Source: Tengunoibacter tsumagoiensis
GTDB taxonomy: Bacteria; Chloroflexota; Ktedonobacteria; Ktedonobacterales; Ktedonobacteraceae
Reading direction: 5' to 3'
Assembly: GCF_003967535.1 (NCBI RefSeq)
Contig: NZ_BIFR01000001.1
Span: 3,223,001-3,287,000, forward strand
Length of the DNA stretch: 64,000 nucleotides
A model generated the notes under the pieces. The model saw only the letters and a program-made list of their open reading frames with translations. It was not told where the DNA came from and searched no databases. The translations under genes and the position numbers were made by a program. The first letter of the stretch is position 1; every line of letters starts with the position of its first letter. Below are positions 55,056-63,567 of the stretch, piece by piece.

Positions 55056-55757
55056 ATGCTGCAAGAACAGGTCTATAGCGAGCTGGAAGGCAGAGATTCT
55101 GAGGTTCGTCACCCGATCTGGGGGGCTTTTTTGTTGCTCAAGGAGAATCTTGAGCGGATTATGTTGCTCAATATTGGGTGGGGGCTGCAATTGTTTCCGG
55201 CTCTGGTGGCCCTTGCCTTTCCTGATCTTCCCCTCTGGCTGCGCGCTGGTTTTTTTGTGTATAGTGCATTTGCCTCTGTTCTGGCCGGAGGAACCCTCTA
55301 TGCAGTCATTGCGCGGCTCTCTGCTGGTGAGGATCTCCATCGACAGCTGATCTGGGATGAATTGCGCAGGTGTGTCCGGCCCTGTTTTCGTAGCCTGATT
55401 CCTCTCTATAGTCTCTGTGCGCTGTTGCTCTGGCTGATTGTGCTTCTGCCAGCGCAGTTCTTGCCTGGAAGTGCTCTGGCTCAGTTTGCTCTGCTCTGCC
55501 TGCTGTTCTGTTCGATCTACTGGGGCCCGATCCTGATCCATTCGAACGATCTGTCCTGGTTTGCGCTGTTGAAAGAATCAGGGAAGATGGTCTGGCGTGC
55601 TCCTTATCAGACGTTGCTGGTTGGTCTGGTCATTGGCGTTATTCTGGTATGTGCCATAGCCACAGTAGCGGGTTTCTTCTTGCTCGCTCCTGGCCTTGTT
55701 GTCACCTTGCAATTGCATACATATCAGTTGTATGGGGTAGCGCGCCGACGAAAGTAG
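55056..55757 (+). CDS. YesL-like (DUF624) membrane protein
   Basis: The 233-residue protein has about six hydrophobic helices, with a hydrophilic N-terminus (EGRDSEVRHPIWGAFLLLKENLER). DUF624/YesL proteins commonly sit next to sugar ABC importers; this match is by layout, size and context more than by a clear motif. The ATG at 55056 follows AAGGAG by 8 bases; the frame is open from 55005. It closes the importer operon before a very strong terminator. Confidence 0.65.
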   Translation: MLQEQVYSELEGRDSEVRHPIWGAFLLLKENLERIMLLNIGWGLQLFPALVALAFPDLPLWLRAGFFVYSAFASVLAGGTLYAVIARLSAGEDLHRQLIWDELRRCVRPCFRSLIPLYSLCALLLWLIVLLPAQFLPGSALAQFALLCLLFCSIYWGPILIHSNDLSWFALLKESGKMVWRAPYQTLLVGLVIGVILVCAIATVAGFFLLAPGLVVTLQLHTYQLYGVARRRK

Positions 55758-55766
55758 TGGTGATAC

Positions 55767-55830
55767 CAGAGAATCGGCCCGGCAGAAAAATGCGATCCGG
55801 ATCACATTTTTCTGCCGGGCCGATTCTCTG
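55767..55830 (+). terminator. Perfect 26-bp stem terminator
   Basis: 55767-55792 and 55805-55830 are exact complements (arm start CAGAGAATCGGCCCGGCAGA). The 12-base loop holds a further GATC-CG-GATC palindrome. It isolates the sugar unit from kdpDE. Confidence 0.8.
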
Positions 55831-55912
55831 TTGTGATCTTCTGTGTGCCTTTTCCCACGGTAAGAACACCTTCTCCAGGCTAGCGGAAGGCTCTGTTTAC
55901 AGAGGCATAGCT

Positions 55913-55964
55913 TTTACAGAAAAAAAAATCTGTGATATGCTTTTTCTGACTCAACGAATTGAGT
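55913..55964 (+). promoter_or_regulatory. kdpDE promoter with palindrome at the start site
   Basis: TTTACA (55913-55918), 17 bases, TATGCT (55936-55941). ACTCAA-CGAA-TTGAGT (55949-55964) begins at the expected +1 and could be an operator. Confidence 0.6.
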
Positions 55965-55998
55965 AGGTACGATTAGGAAACATGGGATCGCGCATACA

Positions 55999-57666
55999 AT
56001 GAAATCAATCTATCCAGTCTTATTTTTAGGTGCACAAAAAGAGCAATGGAAGAAGCGCCTTTGTCTTGATTCTCTTCTGGGCTTTTTTTCAGCACTTATC
56101 GCTACAACTTTTATTTATCTCTTTAGACTGTATCCTGCTATTCCTAATATCTCAATTCTCTTTCTGCTGGTTGTGCTGGCTATGGCAAGCAAGAGGGGAT
56201 TGTATGCAGCTATCCTCACCTCGCTGGTTGCCTTCTTCTCCTTTGATTTTCTGCTTGTGCGGCCCTTATTTACGTTCTCAATGGATCGTTTTGATGAGCT
56301 GTTAGCGCTCTGCATCTTTCTGGTAACGGCTATTTTAACGGGAGAGTTGGCTTCAGCATTGCAGCAGCGTGCAGCTCAGGCTACAGCTCGTGCGAATGAG
56401 ACACTGGCCCTCTATGAATTAGTCAAGGCAACCACAAGTGCACAGAGCCTGGAACGTCAGTTAGAGACTGTTGCTCAGGCGATTATGAAGAACTTTGCAG
56501 GCGTTGGCATTTTTGCCTGTGCCATTATTCTTCACAACGAGCGAGGACAGTTAGAGCTAGTCGTTGAAGTCCCTGGCCATCTCCACCCAACCGCACTTTC
56601 AGCCGAACAAGAGAGTATCATCGCGAACGTTTTGATGGAAGGAAAGCCAGCTGAAATCCCGGCCTCTTCCCAGACAGTGGAATTGCTGCGAGGGCGCGCT
56701 CTACGGCCTGCACGGATCGCAGAGAAATATGTCTTTAAGGTCTTGCCGCTCCAGACGGGCAATCATTGTTTTGGTGCGATTCGGCTACTTGTGCAAAAAA
56801 ACTCGCAACGCATCTGGACACGTCCTACCCATGGGCATGAAGATGACAGTTTTCAGCAGCCGGCAACATTTTTCTGGACCTTTCTGGATCAGGCTACTGC
56901 CATGATTGAGCGCTCGCGCCTCCAGAGTGAAGCCCTGCAAGTAGAGCTGTTACAGCAAACAGATGCGCTTCGCCTGGCATTGCTCTCATCCATTTCACAT
57001 GATCTGCGTACACCATTATCATCGATCAAAGCCTCAGCCACCAGTCTCTTGCAAGAGGATGTGGATTGGGATGAGGAGTCACGAGCCAGTTTTGTCGTCG
57101 CCATCGAGAGAGAAGCTGACCGACTGAATCGACTGGTAGGAAATCTCCTGGATATGTCGCGCATCGAAGGGGGAGCCTTGCAATTAGAGACCGAGTGGTA
57201 TCCTTTAGACGAAGTGATTCATGATGTCGTGGGTCGAATGCAGGTAGTCTTAGAGAAGCGTCCAATTCTCTTTGCTATTCCTGACAATCTGCCACCAGTT
57301 GAGCTAGAATATTTATTAATTGATCAAGTCTTGACGAACCTGCTGGAGAATGTTGTACGTTACACCCCCGAGGGTTCACCAATAACGATACGTGTGCGCG
57401 AGCAAGAAGCTTCCTTGCTTGTGTGCATTATGGATGAAGGGCCAGGAATCCCGGCCCATGCATTAGAGCGTATTTTTGATAAATTTTATCGGGTCTCCGA
57501 AACGGCACGCCGAGCGACCAGCGTTATGGGGACCGGACTGGGTCTGGCGGTCTGTCGAGGATTGATAGAGGCTCATGGTGGAAAGATCTGGGCTGAAAAT
57601 CGTTCGCAAGGTGGAGCTCAGTTTTGTTTTACGCTGCCCTTAAGAGCTATAGAAGGATCAAAGTAA
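55999..57666 (+). CDS. kdpD: KdpD-type sensor histidine kinase lacking the N-terminal KdpD/USP part
   Basis: The 555-residue protein has the DUF4118 four-helix membrane domain (about 20-120), a GAF-like domain (about 135-300), a HisKA domain with the phosphorylated His334 in SISHDLRTPLSSIKAS, and an HATPase domain with N box NLLENVVRYTP, DEGPGIP and GTGLGLAV. Full-length KdpD (about 890 residues) carries a cytosolic KdpD domain and a USP domain in front; neither is here. Senses low K+ or c-di-AMP state in other bacteria; lacking the front part, its signal is unclear. kdpE overlaps its stop codon. Confidence 0.9.
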   Translation: MKSIYPVLFLGAQKEQWKKRLCLDSLLGFFSALIATTFIYLFRLYPAIPNISILFLLVVLAMASKRGLYAAILTSLVAFFSFDFLLVRPLFTFSMDRFDELLALCIFLVTAILTGELASALQQRAAQATARANETLALYELVKATTSAQSLERQLETVAQAIMKNFAGVGIFACAIILHNERGQLELVVEVPGHLHPTALSAEQESIIANVLMEGKPAEIPASSQTVELLRGRALRPARIAEKYVFKVLPLQTGNHCFGAIRLLVQKNSQRIWTRPTHGHEDDSFQQPATFFWTFLDQATAMIERSRLQSEALQVELLQQTDALRLALLSSISHDLRTPLSSIKASATSLLQEDVDWDEESRASFVVAIEREADRLNRLVGNLLDMSRIEGGALQLETEWYPLDEVIHDVVGRMQVVLEKRPILFAIPDNLPPVELEYLLIDQVLTNLLENVVRYTPEGSPITIRVREQEASLLVCIMDEGPGIPAHALERIFDKFYRVSETARRATSVMGTGLGLAVCRGLIEAHGGKIWAENRSQGGAQFCFTLPLRAIEGSK

Positions 57667-58364
57667 TGAATAAGAGTGGTGCCCGTATCCTGGTAGTTGA
57701 TGATGAGATTGAGATTATGCGTGCCTTGCAGCGCAGCCTGACCGCACATGGTTTTGAGGTCTTCACTGCATCCAGTGGCGAAGAGGCTCTCAATGCTATT
57801 CCTCACCATCGTCCAGATCTGATCATTTTAGATCTGGGCCTGCCAGGCATCAGCGGTTTGGAAGTCTGCAAACAGGTGCGGCAGCAATCGAATCTCCCCA
57901 TTATTGTGCTCTCGGTCAAAGATACTGAACACGATAAAGTGTTAGCATTGGATCTTGGTGCAGATGATTATGTCTCGAAGCCCTTTGGCATTAACGAAGT
58001 ATTAGCTCGAGTGCGTGTAGCCCTGCGTCATACCGCGCAAGTTCAGGCTGGGACCGAACCGATTTTTAGCGCAGGTCCACTAAAAGTAGATTTTGCGCAA
58101 CGGACAGTGCAGGTTAATGAGCATGAAATCAAACTTACCCCTACTGAGTACGATCTGTTAAAAGCATTGATCAAGAACAGTGGCAAGATCATGACCCGCC
58201 AGATGCTCCTCTCGCAAGTGTGGGGGACTGGCTATGGGGCTGAGGCCCACTACCTGCATGTTTACATTGGACAATTGCGGCGCAAGATCGAGCCAGATCC
58301 AGCCCATCCTCGATTTATTCTGACCGTTTCAGGTGTGGGCTATCGTTTTAACGCTGAAGACTAA
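57666..58364 (+). CDS. kdpE: KdpE response regulator (OmpR/PhoB family)
   Basis: The 232-residue regulator has a receiver domain with the phosphorylated Asp56 in DLIILDLGLPGISG and Lys in YVSKPFG, and a C-terminal winged helix (IKLTPTEYDLLKALIKNSGKIMTRQMLLSQVWG, read in pieces). The ATG shares a base with the kdpD stop (TAATG), so translation is coupled. It should activate the kdpFABC operon, which begins 3.2 kb downstream beyond an opposing transporter gene. Confidence 0.93.
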   Translation: MNKSGARILVVDDEIEIMRALQRSLTAHGFEVFTASSGEEALNAIPHHRPDLIILDLGLPGISGLEVCKQVRQQSNLPIIVLSVKDTEHDKVLALDLGADDYVSKPFGINEVLARVRVALRHTAQVQAGTEPIFSAGPLKVDFAQRTVQVNEHEIKLTPTEYDLLKALIKNSGKIMTRQMLLSQVWGTGYGAEAHYLHVYIGQLRRKIEPDPAHPRFILTVSGVGYRFNAED

Positions 58365-58389
58365 CCGTACATTGTCGCCGAATAGACGC

Positions 58390-58428
58390 AAAAAAGGGAG
58401 ACGTGTTATCTGCACGCCTCCCTTTTTT
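58390..58428. terminator. Bidirectional terminator between kdpE and the KimA-like gene
   Basis: A-rich arm AAAAAAGGGAGACGTG (58390-58405) pairs with CACGCCTCCCTTTTTT (58413-58428) with one mismatch. T runs follow on both strands. Confidence 0.85.
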
Positions 58429-58435
58429 CTTTTCG

Positions 58436-60442
58436 TTACCAGCGTTTAAGCAAGTGAGCGACCTTCCCTTCAGGGGTGATTTCATAGCGAATGCGATCAG
58501 GATTAATATCTTTCAATTGCTCCTCATTTTCAATCGCCATAATGGTATCGTAGGGATGCACATACTGCCAGATCTGCCCAGGGGTCTCTGGAGTTGTCTG
58601 AAGATAGACATAGCGCCGATTGGGTATTTTGGCTTTGAGCGCGAGATTCTCGGCTCGACCAAAGGCCTCTTTTGCCTGTGGATCATCGAGATAAGGATCA
58701 ATAATCTCCATCATCCGTGGGGCTTCAGTGCGAGGCTGCTGGCGACTGAGATAAAGGAACGTCACGGGCCTATTCTCATCGGCAGCATGGATGGCGGCAT
58801 GAATGACCGCATCATTGGTAGGGTTGTCCTGTTTCATTAGGGCCAGAATAGAGCCAGGAAGGCTATCCAATTGCGTTACCACCACAGGGACGGGAACCTG
58901 TCCTTGTTTCTGGCGGCTCGAGTAATTGAGATAAGCCACAATCATACCCACAGCGGCCACGCCTCCTCCGAAGGCAGTCGCCAGAGGCTTGGTAATCAGG
59001 TTTGTTGTCCATGCCACACTGACAAGCAGAGTCGTCAAAACGCCCAGGGTGAAATCGATCTTGAACCAGAGCGTTTTTGGTTGAGGAAGATGGACAAGAT
59101 CAGCATGCATAAGTGCAGTATGCGCCCTGGGAACCGCTGGCGCTACATGAGAGGTCTGGAGATCGTGAGCCTCAACAGCCACCACTTCAGGGCTATTGGC
59201 CGGAGAAGCGTGTCGTATTGCCTTGAGTGCTCGATTGGTTGCTCTCCACTCTTTGGTGCGAACAATATCCAGGCCAAAGCAAGTCAGAGTAAACGCACCG
59301 AGTAGACCGAAGGCATACATATCACCCAGGATATCGACATTTCCAGCAACAGCAATCAGGACCGCAATGGGAATACCTGTTGCCAACATAATAGAATAAT
59401 GGGGCGTGCCTCGCAGCCTGTTGCGTTGGAGGATAATCGGTGGCAAGAAGTCCATGCGAGACAGGGCCATAAAGACATGATAAGCGCCAATGATAGCAGT
59501 GTTACTGGCAAACACCAGAAGGGCACAGGCGCTAATAGCGACCTCTGCTCGTAAGACGGGGCCACCAAACTCACCAGCCAGGAGAGAAATGATCTGAGAA
59601 GATTGGTGAGGATCAGCAGCGGCCTTGGGGAGCAGAAGGGTTGAGAACATCGTCAAGAGTGGACTGGTAAGTCCAACAGTAATGACAACGAGCAGCAAGG
59701 CTATCCCTGCCACTTTTTTATGGGGCTGTTTCATCACAGGTGAAAGCTGAGAGATACTTTCTAAACCTGAGAAGGCCAGAAATGATCCTGCAAAACCGGC
59801 CAGAAGCGATCCTGCATTGAGACTATGCCCGGCGAACATTTGAGGGAAGAGCGCAAGAAATTCAGGAAAGGAAAGATGGCTGAATACGGTTACAAGGATG
59901 GCAATATCGCTGAGAAAAGCGATAACGGCTCCTGCAAAACTGACCTTTGCACTCTCGCTAATGCCGACCCAGTTTAAGATGCCCAGCAGGACCATGATTC
60001 CAACAGTAATCCACAAGGCATAGGGAGGGCCAATTGCCGGTACAATGACACTCAGATAGAGAATGCCAGATAGGCAGCTAATGGCGGCTGTTAAAAAGTA
60101 GTCAACCAGAATAAACATGCCACCCATTGCACCAAACCAGGGATTGAGTGCCTGGGCTGCTACAGTCACTACACCGCCACCTTGTGGGAAACGATGAGTA
60201 ATCTCTGCATACTTGAGTGTCAGCAAGATGAAGACCGACATCGTGAGAAACACGAAGAAGCCAGCCAGACTCTGGACCGACGTATACAGAATGCCAGGTG
60301 TGTAATAGACTGAGGTACCAATGTCAGCAAAGACAACTGCCCAACAGAGCAATGGTCCAAGCATACCAGCAGCCGAGTGTGACTCATGATCATGGCCTGG
60401 TGCCATGTTTTTTGTTCCTTGTGCCAGAGATTCCTGCACCAT
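58436..60442 (-). CDS. APC-superfamily transporter, KimA-like, with C-terminal USP-like domain
   Basis: The 668-residue protein has about 12 membrane helices in residues 25-500, starting GPLLCWAVVFADIGTSVYYTPGIL, and a large soluble C-terminal domain (about 510-668). That domain opens PVPVVVTQLDSLPGSILALMK and has a universal-stress-like NDAVIHAAIHAADENRPVTFLYLSR strand-helix. This layout is that of KimA, a K+/H+ symporter regulated by c-di-AMP. The position between kdpDE and kdpFAB supports potassium transport. An amino acid transporter is the main alternative. A second start at 60406 has a better ribosome site. Confidence 0.75.
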   Translation of the reverse strand: MVQESLAQGTKNMAPGHDHESHSAAGMLGPLLCWAVVFADIGTSVYYTPGILYTSVQSLAGFFVFLTMSVFILLTLKYAEITHRFPQGGGVVTVAAQALNPWFGAMGGMFILVDYFLTAAISCLSGILYLSVIVPAIGPPYALWITVGIMVLLGILNWVGISESAKVSFAGAVIAFLSDIAILVTVFSHLSFPEFLALFPQMFAGHSLNAGSLLAGFAGSFLAFSGLESISQLSPVMKQPHKKVAGIALLLVVITVGLTSPLLTMFSTLLLPKAAADPHQSSQIISLLAGEFGGPVLRAEVAISACALLVFASNTAIIGAYHVFMALSRMDFLPPIILQRNRLRGTPHYSIMLATGIPIAVLIAVAGNVDILGDMYAFGLLGAFTLTCFGLDIVRTKEWRATNRALKAIRHASPANSPEVVAVEAHDLQTSHVAPAVPRAHTALMHADLVHLPQPKTLWFKIDFTLGVLTTLLVSVAWTTNLITKPLATAFGGGVAAVGMIVAYLNYSSRQKQGQVPVPVVVTQLDSLPGSILALMKQDNPTNDAVIHAAIHAADENRPVTFLYLSRQQPRTEAPRMMEIIDPYLDDPQAKEAFGRAENLALKAKIPNRRYVYLQTTPETPGQIWQYVHPYDTIMAIENEEQLKDINPDRIRYEITPEGKVAHLLKRW

Positions 60443-61022
60443 ACTATTTTTTCGTCCTTTGAAAAGGGTGATTGCTTCTGTTTAATTCTTTCTTTGCTAC
60501 GACTTTTTTTAGACCTCTTCATCTATTTTCATCTATTTCGCCCTGCCGTAGAAATCAAACATTGCTCAATAGTGTAGCACAGCAAGCTGTAACAAGTAAA
60601 ATGTTTTTGGGTGAAATTTTGAGGGATTTTTTAGGATCTCAACTAGTTTATTGATCAGCTATTGAGGATGAGCTTTCTTTTATTGAGCGTATCTTTACGT
60701 CTACGTCGATCGTTTGCCGTTCTGAGAAACTTCCCTCAATAAAGACAAGTCTGATTCAGTATTTCCTTTCTGCTTCAACCAGGGCCCCGTAGCGGCATGT
60801 GAGCCACCTCCAGACTATTGAGCATTTTTTGAGGCTCGATTTCGTTCTCTTTATAGAGCCTTGAGTAAAGAAGGCATATATTTATAGAGCCTTAAGTAAA
60901 GAGGGCATTACATATAGAGCCTTAAGTAAAGAGGGCAGATGGAGCCAGAGCAGTTGCTTCTAGCGTGGTTAATAGTGTAAAGGCTATGCGGGGAGTGACG
61001 GCACGTTCCTGTGGAGACAGAA
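60443..61022. promoter_or_regulatory. 580-base control region between KimA-like gene and the kdp operon
   Basis: It holds no gene I can support. AT-rich sequence lies next to the transporter gene, and a three-copy direct repeat lies at 60852-60937. No ydaO-type c-di-AMP riboswitch signature was found on either strand. Confidence 0.6.
60852..60937 (+). repeat. Three tandem 25-bp direct repeats, 31/30-bp period
   Basis: Copies at 60852-60876, 60883-60907 and 60913-60937 share TATAGAGCCTTRAGTAAAG and a GGCA end; copies two and three are identical, copy one differs at two positions. The spacing is about three helix turns, so a protein could bind all on one DNA face. They lie 75-170 bases before the response-regulator gene and are candidate KdpE sites. 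Confidence 0.85.
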
Positions 61023-61469
61023 ATGGTTCAGGTAGCAAGAAAAAGGAAACAGGTCTGTATGCAAGGTGCGCGTATTCTTTTAGTTGAGGATGATGATGTA
61101 TTGCGGGGAGTGGTTGAGCGCAATCTCTGTGCTCGTGGACACGAAGTACATCTTGCCATTGATGTGCAGAGTGCATTGGCGCAACTGCGCAGTTATGAAT
61201 TTGACCTCGTACTGCTTGATATTAATCTGCCCGATCAGACTGGTTGGGATATTCTGCGTATTGCGCAGACTGAAGGCCATTTTTTGTTGCATCAGGTAAA
61301 GAAAGACCAGTTGCCAGAAGGAACCCTACCCGTGGTAGTTCTCTCAGCTGTGCGTGTCAGTCCCCGCCGTCTGGCTGAGTTTCATCCACTGGCCTATCTG
61401 CCAAAGCCTTTTCCGATGGAAGCGGTCCTCCGGCTCGCTGCGGAGGCGGTTCCTCAGGATAGGCAGTAG
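61023..61469 (+). CDS. Receiver-only response regulator
   Basis: The 148-residue protein is a lone CheY-like receiver: acidic pair D23-D24 in VEDDD, phosphoacceptor D66 in LVLLDINLPD, Ser108 in VVVLSA and Lys128 in YLPKPFP. A 15-residue insert follows helix 3 (EGHFLLHQVKKDQLPEG). There is no output domain. The ATG at 61023 follows GGAGA by 5 bases; a GTG at 61011 is less likely. It heads the kdp operon and may be a phosphate sink or an extra partner for KdpD. Confidence 0.85.
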   Translation: MVQVARKRKQVCMQGARILLVEDDDVLRGVVERNLCARGHEVHLAIDVQSALAQLRSYEFDLVLLDINLPDQTGWDILRIAQTEGHFLLHQVKKDQLPEGTLPVVVLSAVRVSPRRLAEFHPLAYLPKPFPMEAVLRLAAEAVPQDRQ

Positions 61470-61538
61470 CAACGTCCTGGTTCTGTTTGAGCTGGCTGAT
61501 GGAACTGTTGGAAATCTGAAAGCGTGAAGGTGTTTTTT

Positions 61539-61622
61539 ATGCTTGATCTATTGATAGTGGCGGTCACAATCCTCTACTTTTTGCTCTGTGTTGGCTTTAC
61601 CTTTGGTAGCGATCGTTTGTAA
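61539..61622 (+). CDS. 27-residue membrane peptide upstream of kdpF
   Basis: MLDLLIVAVTILYFLLCVGF is followed by TFGSDRL and a stop. It is one hydrophobic helix with a short polar end. Peptides of this type, ending in (C/S)DRL and sitting directly before kdpF, occur in other bacteria, from memory; they have no name or function I know. GAAGG lies 7-8 bases before the ATG. kdpF follows after 17 bases. Confidence 0.7.
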   Translation: MLDLLIVAVTILYFLLCVGFTFGSDRL

Positions 61623-61639
61623 CGAGAGGAGAGTGTGTG

Positions 61640-61735
61640 ATGAATGCTCCACTTGAATATATCCTGGTTGGTATTGTAACGCTGGCGGTAACAGTCTATC
61701 TTGTGATTGCATTACTTGCCCCTGAAAAGTTTTAG
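61640..61735 (+). CDS. kdpF: KdpF, small subunit of the K+-transporting ATPase
   Basis: The 31-residue peptide MNAPLEYILVGIVTLAVTVY continues LVIALLAPEKF. The single helix and the ALL.PEKF end are the KdpF signature. KdpF stabilises the KdpABC complex in the membrane. GAGGAGAG precedes the start. kdpA begins 92 bases later. Confidence 0.9.
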   Translation: MNAPLEYILVGIVTLAVTVYLVIALLAPEKF

Positions 61736-61827
61736 TTGATTAGAAAACATGTATTCGTGTTGTCCGCTTGACATACCATCTGGTTTGAAGAGCGGTACTG
61801 ATCATGATTGAAATTGAGGTGTGACTT

Positions 61828-63567
61828 ATGCCTGTAACGCCCAATAGCGTCGTTCAGGTTCTGATTTATCTGGTACTTTTATTAGCAATTACCAGACCAT
61901 TGGGCCTTTATATGACGAAGGTTTTTGCTGGTGAGAGGACCTGGCTCTCGCCGGTTCTTGTTCCAGTCGAGAAAGTGTTTTATCGTTTGTCTGGCATTGA
62001 TCCTGAGGAGGAGCAGAAATGGACCGGGTATGTCATTTCCATGCTTGTCTTCAGTCTGGCTGGGATGCTGTTGTTGTACCTGCTAGAGCGCACACAGCAG
62101 TTTCATGGTTCATTGTTGAATCCTCAGAACTTTGGAGCCGTCGAGCCAAACCTTGCATTTAATACAGCGGCCAGTTTTACCACCAATACCAACTGGCAGG
62201 CCTACACAGGTGAGCAGACCATGAGCTACCTGACGCAGATGGCGGGTCTGGCCTTTCATAACTTTGTCTCGGCGGCCACAGGCATTGCGCTGGCAATAGC
62301 TTTTATTCGTGGTCTCACGCGACGTAGTGCGCAATCATTGGGAAATTTCTGGGTCGATGTCGTTCGCTGCACCCTCTATCTCCTGGTTCCCTTCTCCATT
62401 GTTGGCGCGTTAGTCCTGGTCTCGCAAGGGGTGGTGCAAAACTTTAGTCCTTATACGATTGCTCATACTCTGGATGGAGCACAACAGGTGATTGCTCAGG
62501 GGCCTGTGGCATCGCAAGAGTTTATTAAAGAGTTTGGGACCAATGGTGGTGGCTTCTTCAATGCGAACTCGGCTCATCCATTTGAAAATCCGAATGTTGC
62601 CACCAACATGTTGGAGATGCTGGCAATCTTTGCGATTCCTGCCGGATTGGTCTACACTTTTGGGAAGATGGCAGGGAACACCAGGCAAGGTTGGGCTATC
62701 TGGGCTGCGATGGCCGTTCTCTTCTTGATTGGTGTGTTTGTGATCCTGCCTGCGGAACAGGTTGGGAATCCTGCACTGACAAAACTTGGGATTGATCAGT
62801 CCGTTACTGCTTATCAGGCTGGCGGCAATATGGAGGGGAAAGAGGTTCGATTTGGCATAACGCAATCCGCGTTGTTTGCAACGATCACCACTGATGCCTC
62901 CTGTGGGGCCGTGAATGGTTTCTTCGATAGCTTTACACCATTGGCGGGTCTGGTCCCAATGGCAAATATTGCGCTGGGCGAGGTGGTCTTTGGTGGCGTT
63001 GGATCGGGATTGTATGGCATGCTTATCTTTGCGGTCTTAGCCGTCTTTATTGCTGGCCTGATGGTTGGTCGGACTCCGGAGTACCTGGGGAAGAAGATTG
63101 AGCAGAAAGAGATGAAGATGGCAGCCTTAGCCATTCTGATTCTTCCAGCTTCGATTCTCGGTTTTACCGCGATTGCTGCTGTCCTTCCGATAGGAATACA
63201 TTCGATTCTGAACCCTGGCCCTCATGGCCTCTCAGAGATTCTCTACGCCTATACCTCGGCGACGGGCAATAATGGTTCGGCCTTTGCTGGCCTGACGGCG
63301 AATACTCCTTTCTATAACTGGACGATCGCTTTTGCCATGCTGGTTGGCCGATTTGCCTTTGTAGTGCCAGCGATGGCTCTGGCCGGTTCGCTGGTGCAGA
63401 AAAAAGTGGTGCCAGCGGGCGCTGGAACCTTCCCAACGACGGGACCTCTCTTTGTCGTTCTCTTAATTGGCATTGTCGTAATTGTGGGTGCGTTGACCTA
63501 CTTCCCAGCCTATGCACTGGGACCGATCGTGGAACACCTACAAATGTTAGCTGGAGTTGTTCGATGA
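61828..63567 (+). CDS. kdpA: KdpA, K+-binding and translocating subunit
   Basis: The 579-residue membrane protein has about ten helices and the four pore-loop repeats of the Trk/Ktr/HKT superfamily: [58 protein letters not shown] and [16 protein letters not shown]. These form the K+ selectivity filters. GAGGTG lies 6 bases before the ATG. The stop overlaps the kdpB start (ATGA), so the two are coupled. Confidence 0.96.
   Translation: MPVTPNSVVQVLIYLVLLLAITRPLGLYMTKVFAGERTWLSPVLVPVEKVFYRLSGIDPEEEQKWTGYVISMLVFSLAGMLLLYLLERTQQFHGSLLNPQNFGAVEPNLAFNTAASFTTNTNWQAYTGEQTMSYLTQMAGLAFHNFVSAATGIALAIAFIRGLTRRSAQSLGNFWVDVVRCTLYLLVPFSIVGALVLVSQGVVQNFSPYTIAHTLDGAQQVIAQGPVASQEFIKEFGTNGGGFFNANSAHPFENPNVATNMLEMLAIFAIPAGLVYTFGKMAGNTRQGWAIWAAMAVLFLIGVFVILPAEQVGNPALTKLGIDQSVTAYQAGGNMEGKEVRFGITQSALFATITTDASCGAVNGFFDSFTPLAGLVPMANIALGEVVFGGVGSGLYGMLIFAVLAVFIAGLMVGRTPEYLGKKIEQKEMKMAALAILILPASILGFTAIAAVLPIGIHSILNPGPHGLSEILYAYTSATGNNGSAFAGLTANTPFYNWTIAFAMLVGRFAFVVPAMALAGSLVQKKVVPAGAGTFPTTGPLFVVLLIGIVVIVGALTYFPAYALGPIVEHLQMLAGVVR

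Noticed and set aside
60852..60937. Possible CRISPR array
   Set aside because: Only three copies with 5-6 base gaps, no spacers of 30 bases or more, and no cas genes.
60443..61022. c-di-AMP (ydaO) riboswitch in front of the KimA-like or kdp genes
   Set aside because: I searched both strands by eye for the conserved ydaO segments and saw none.
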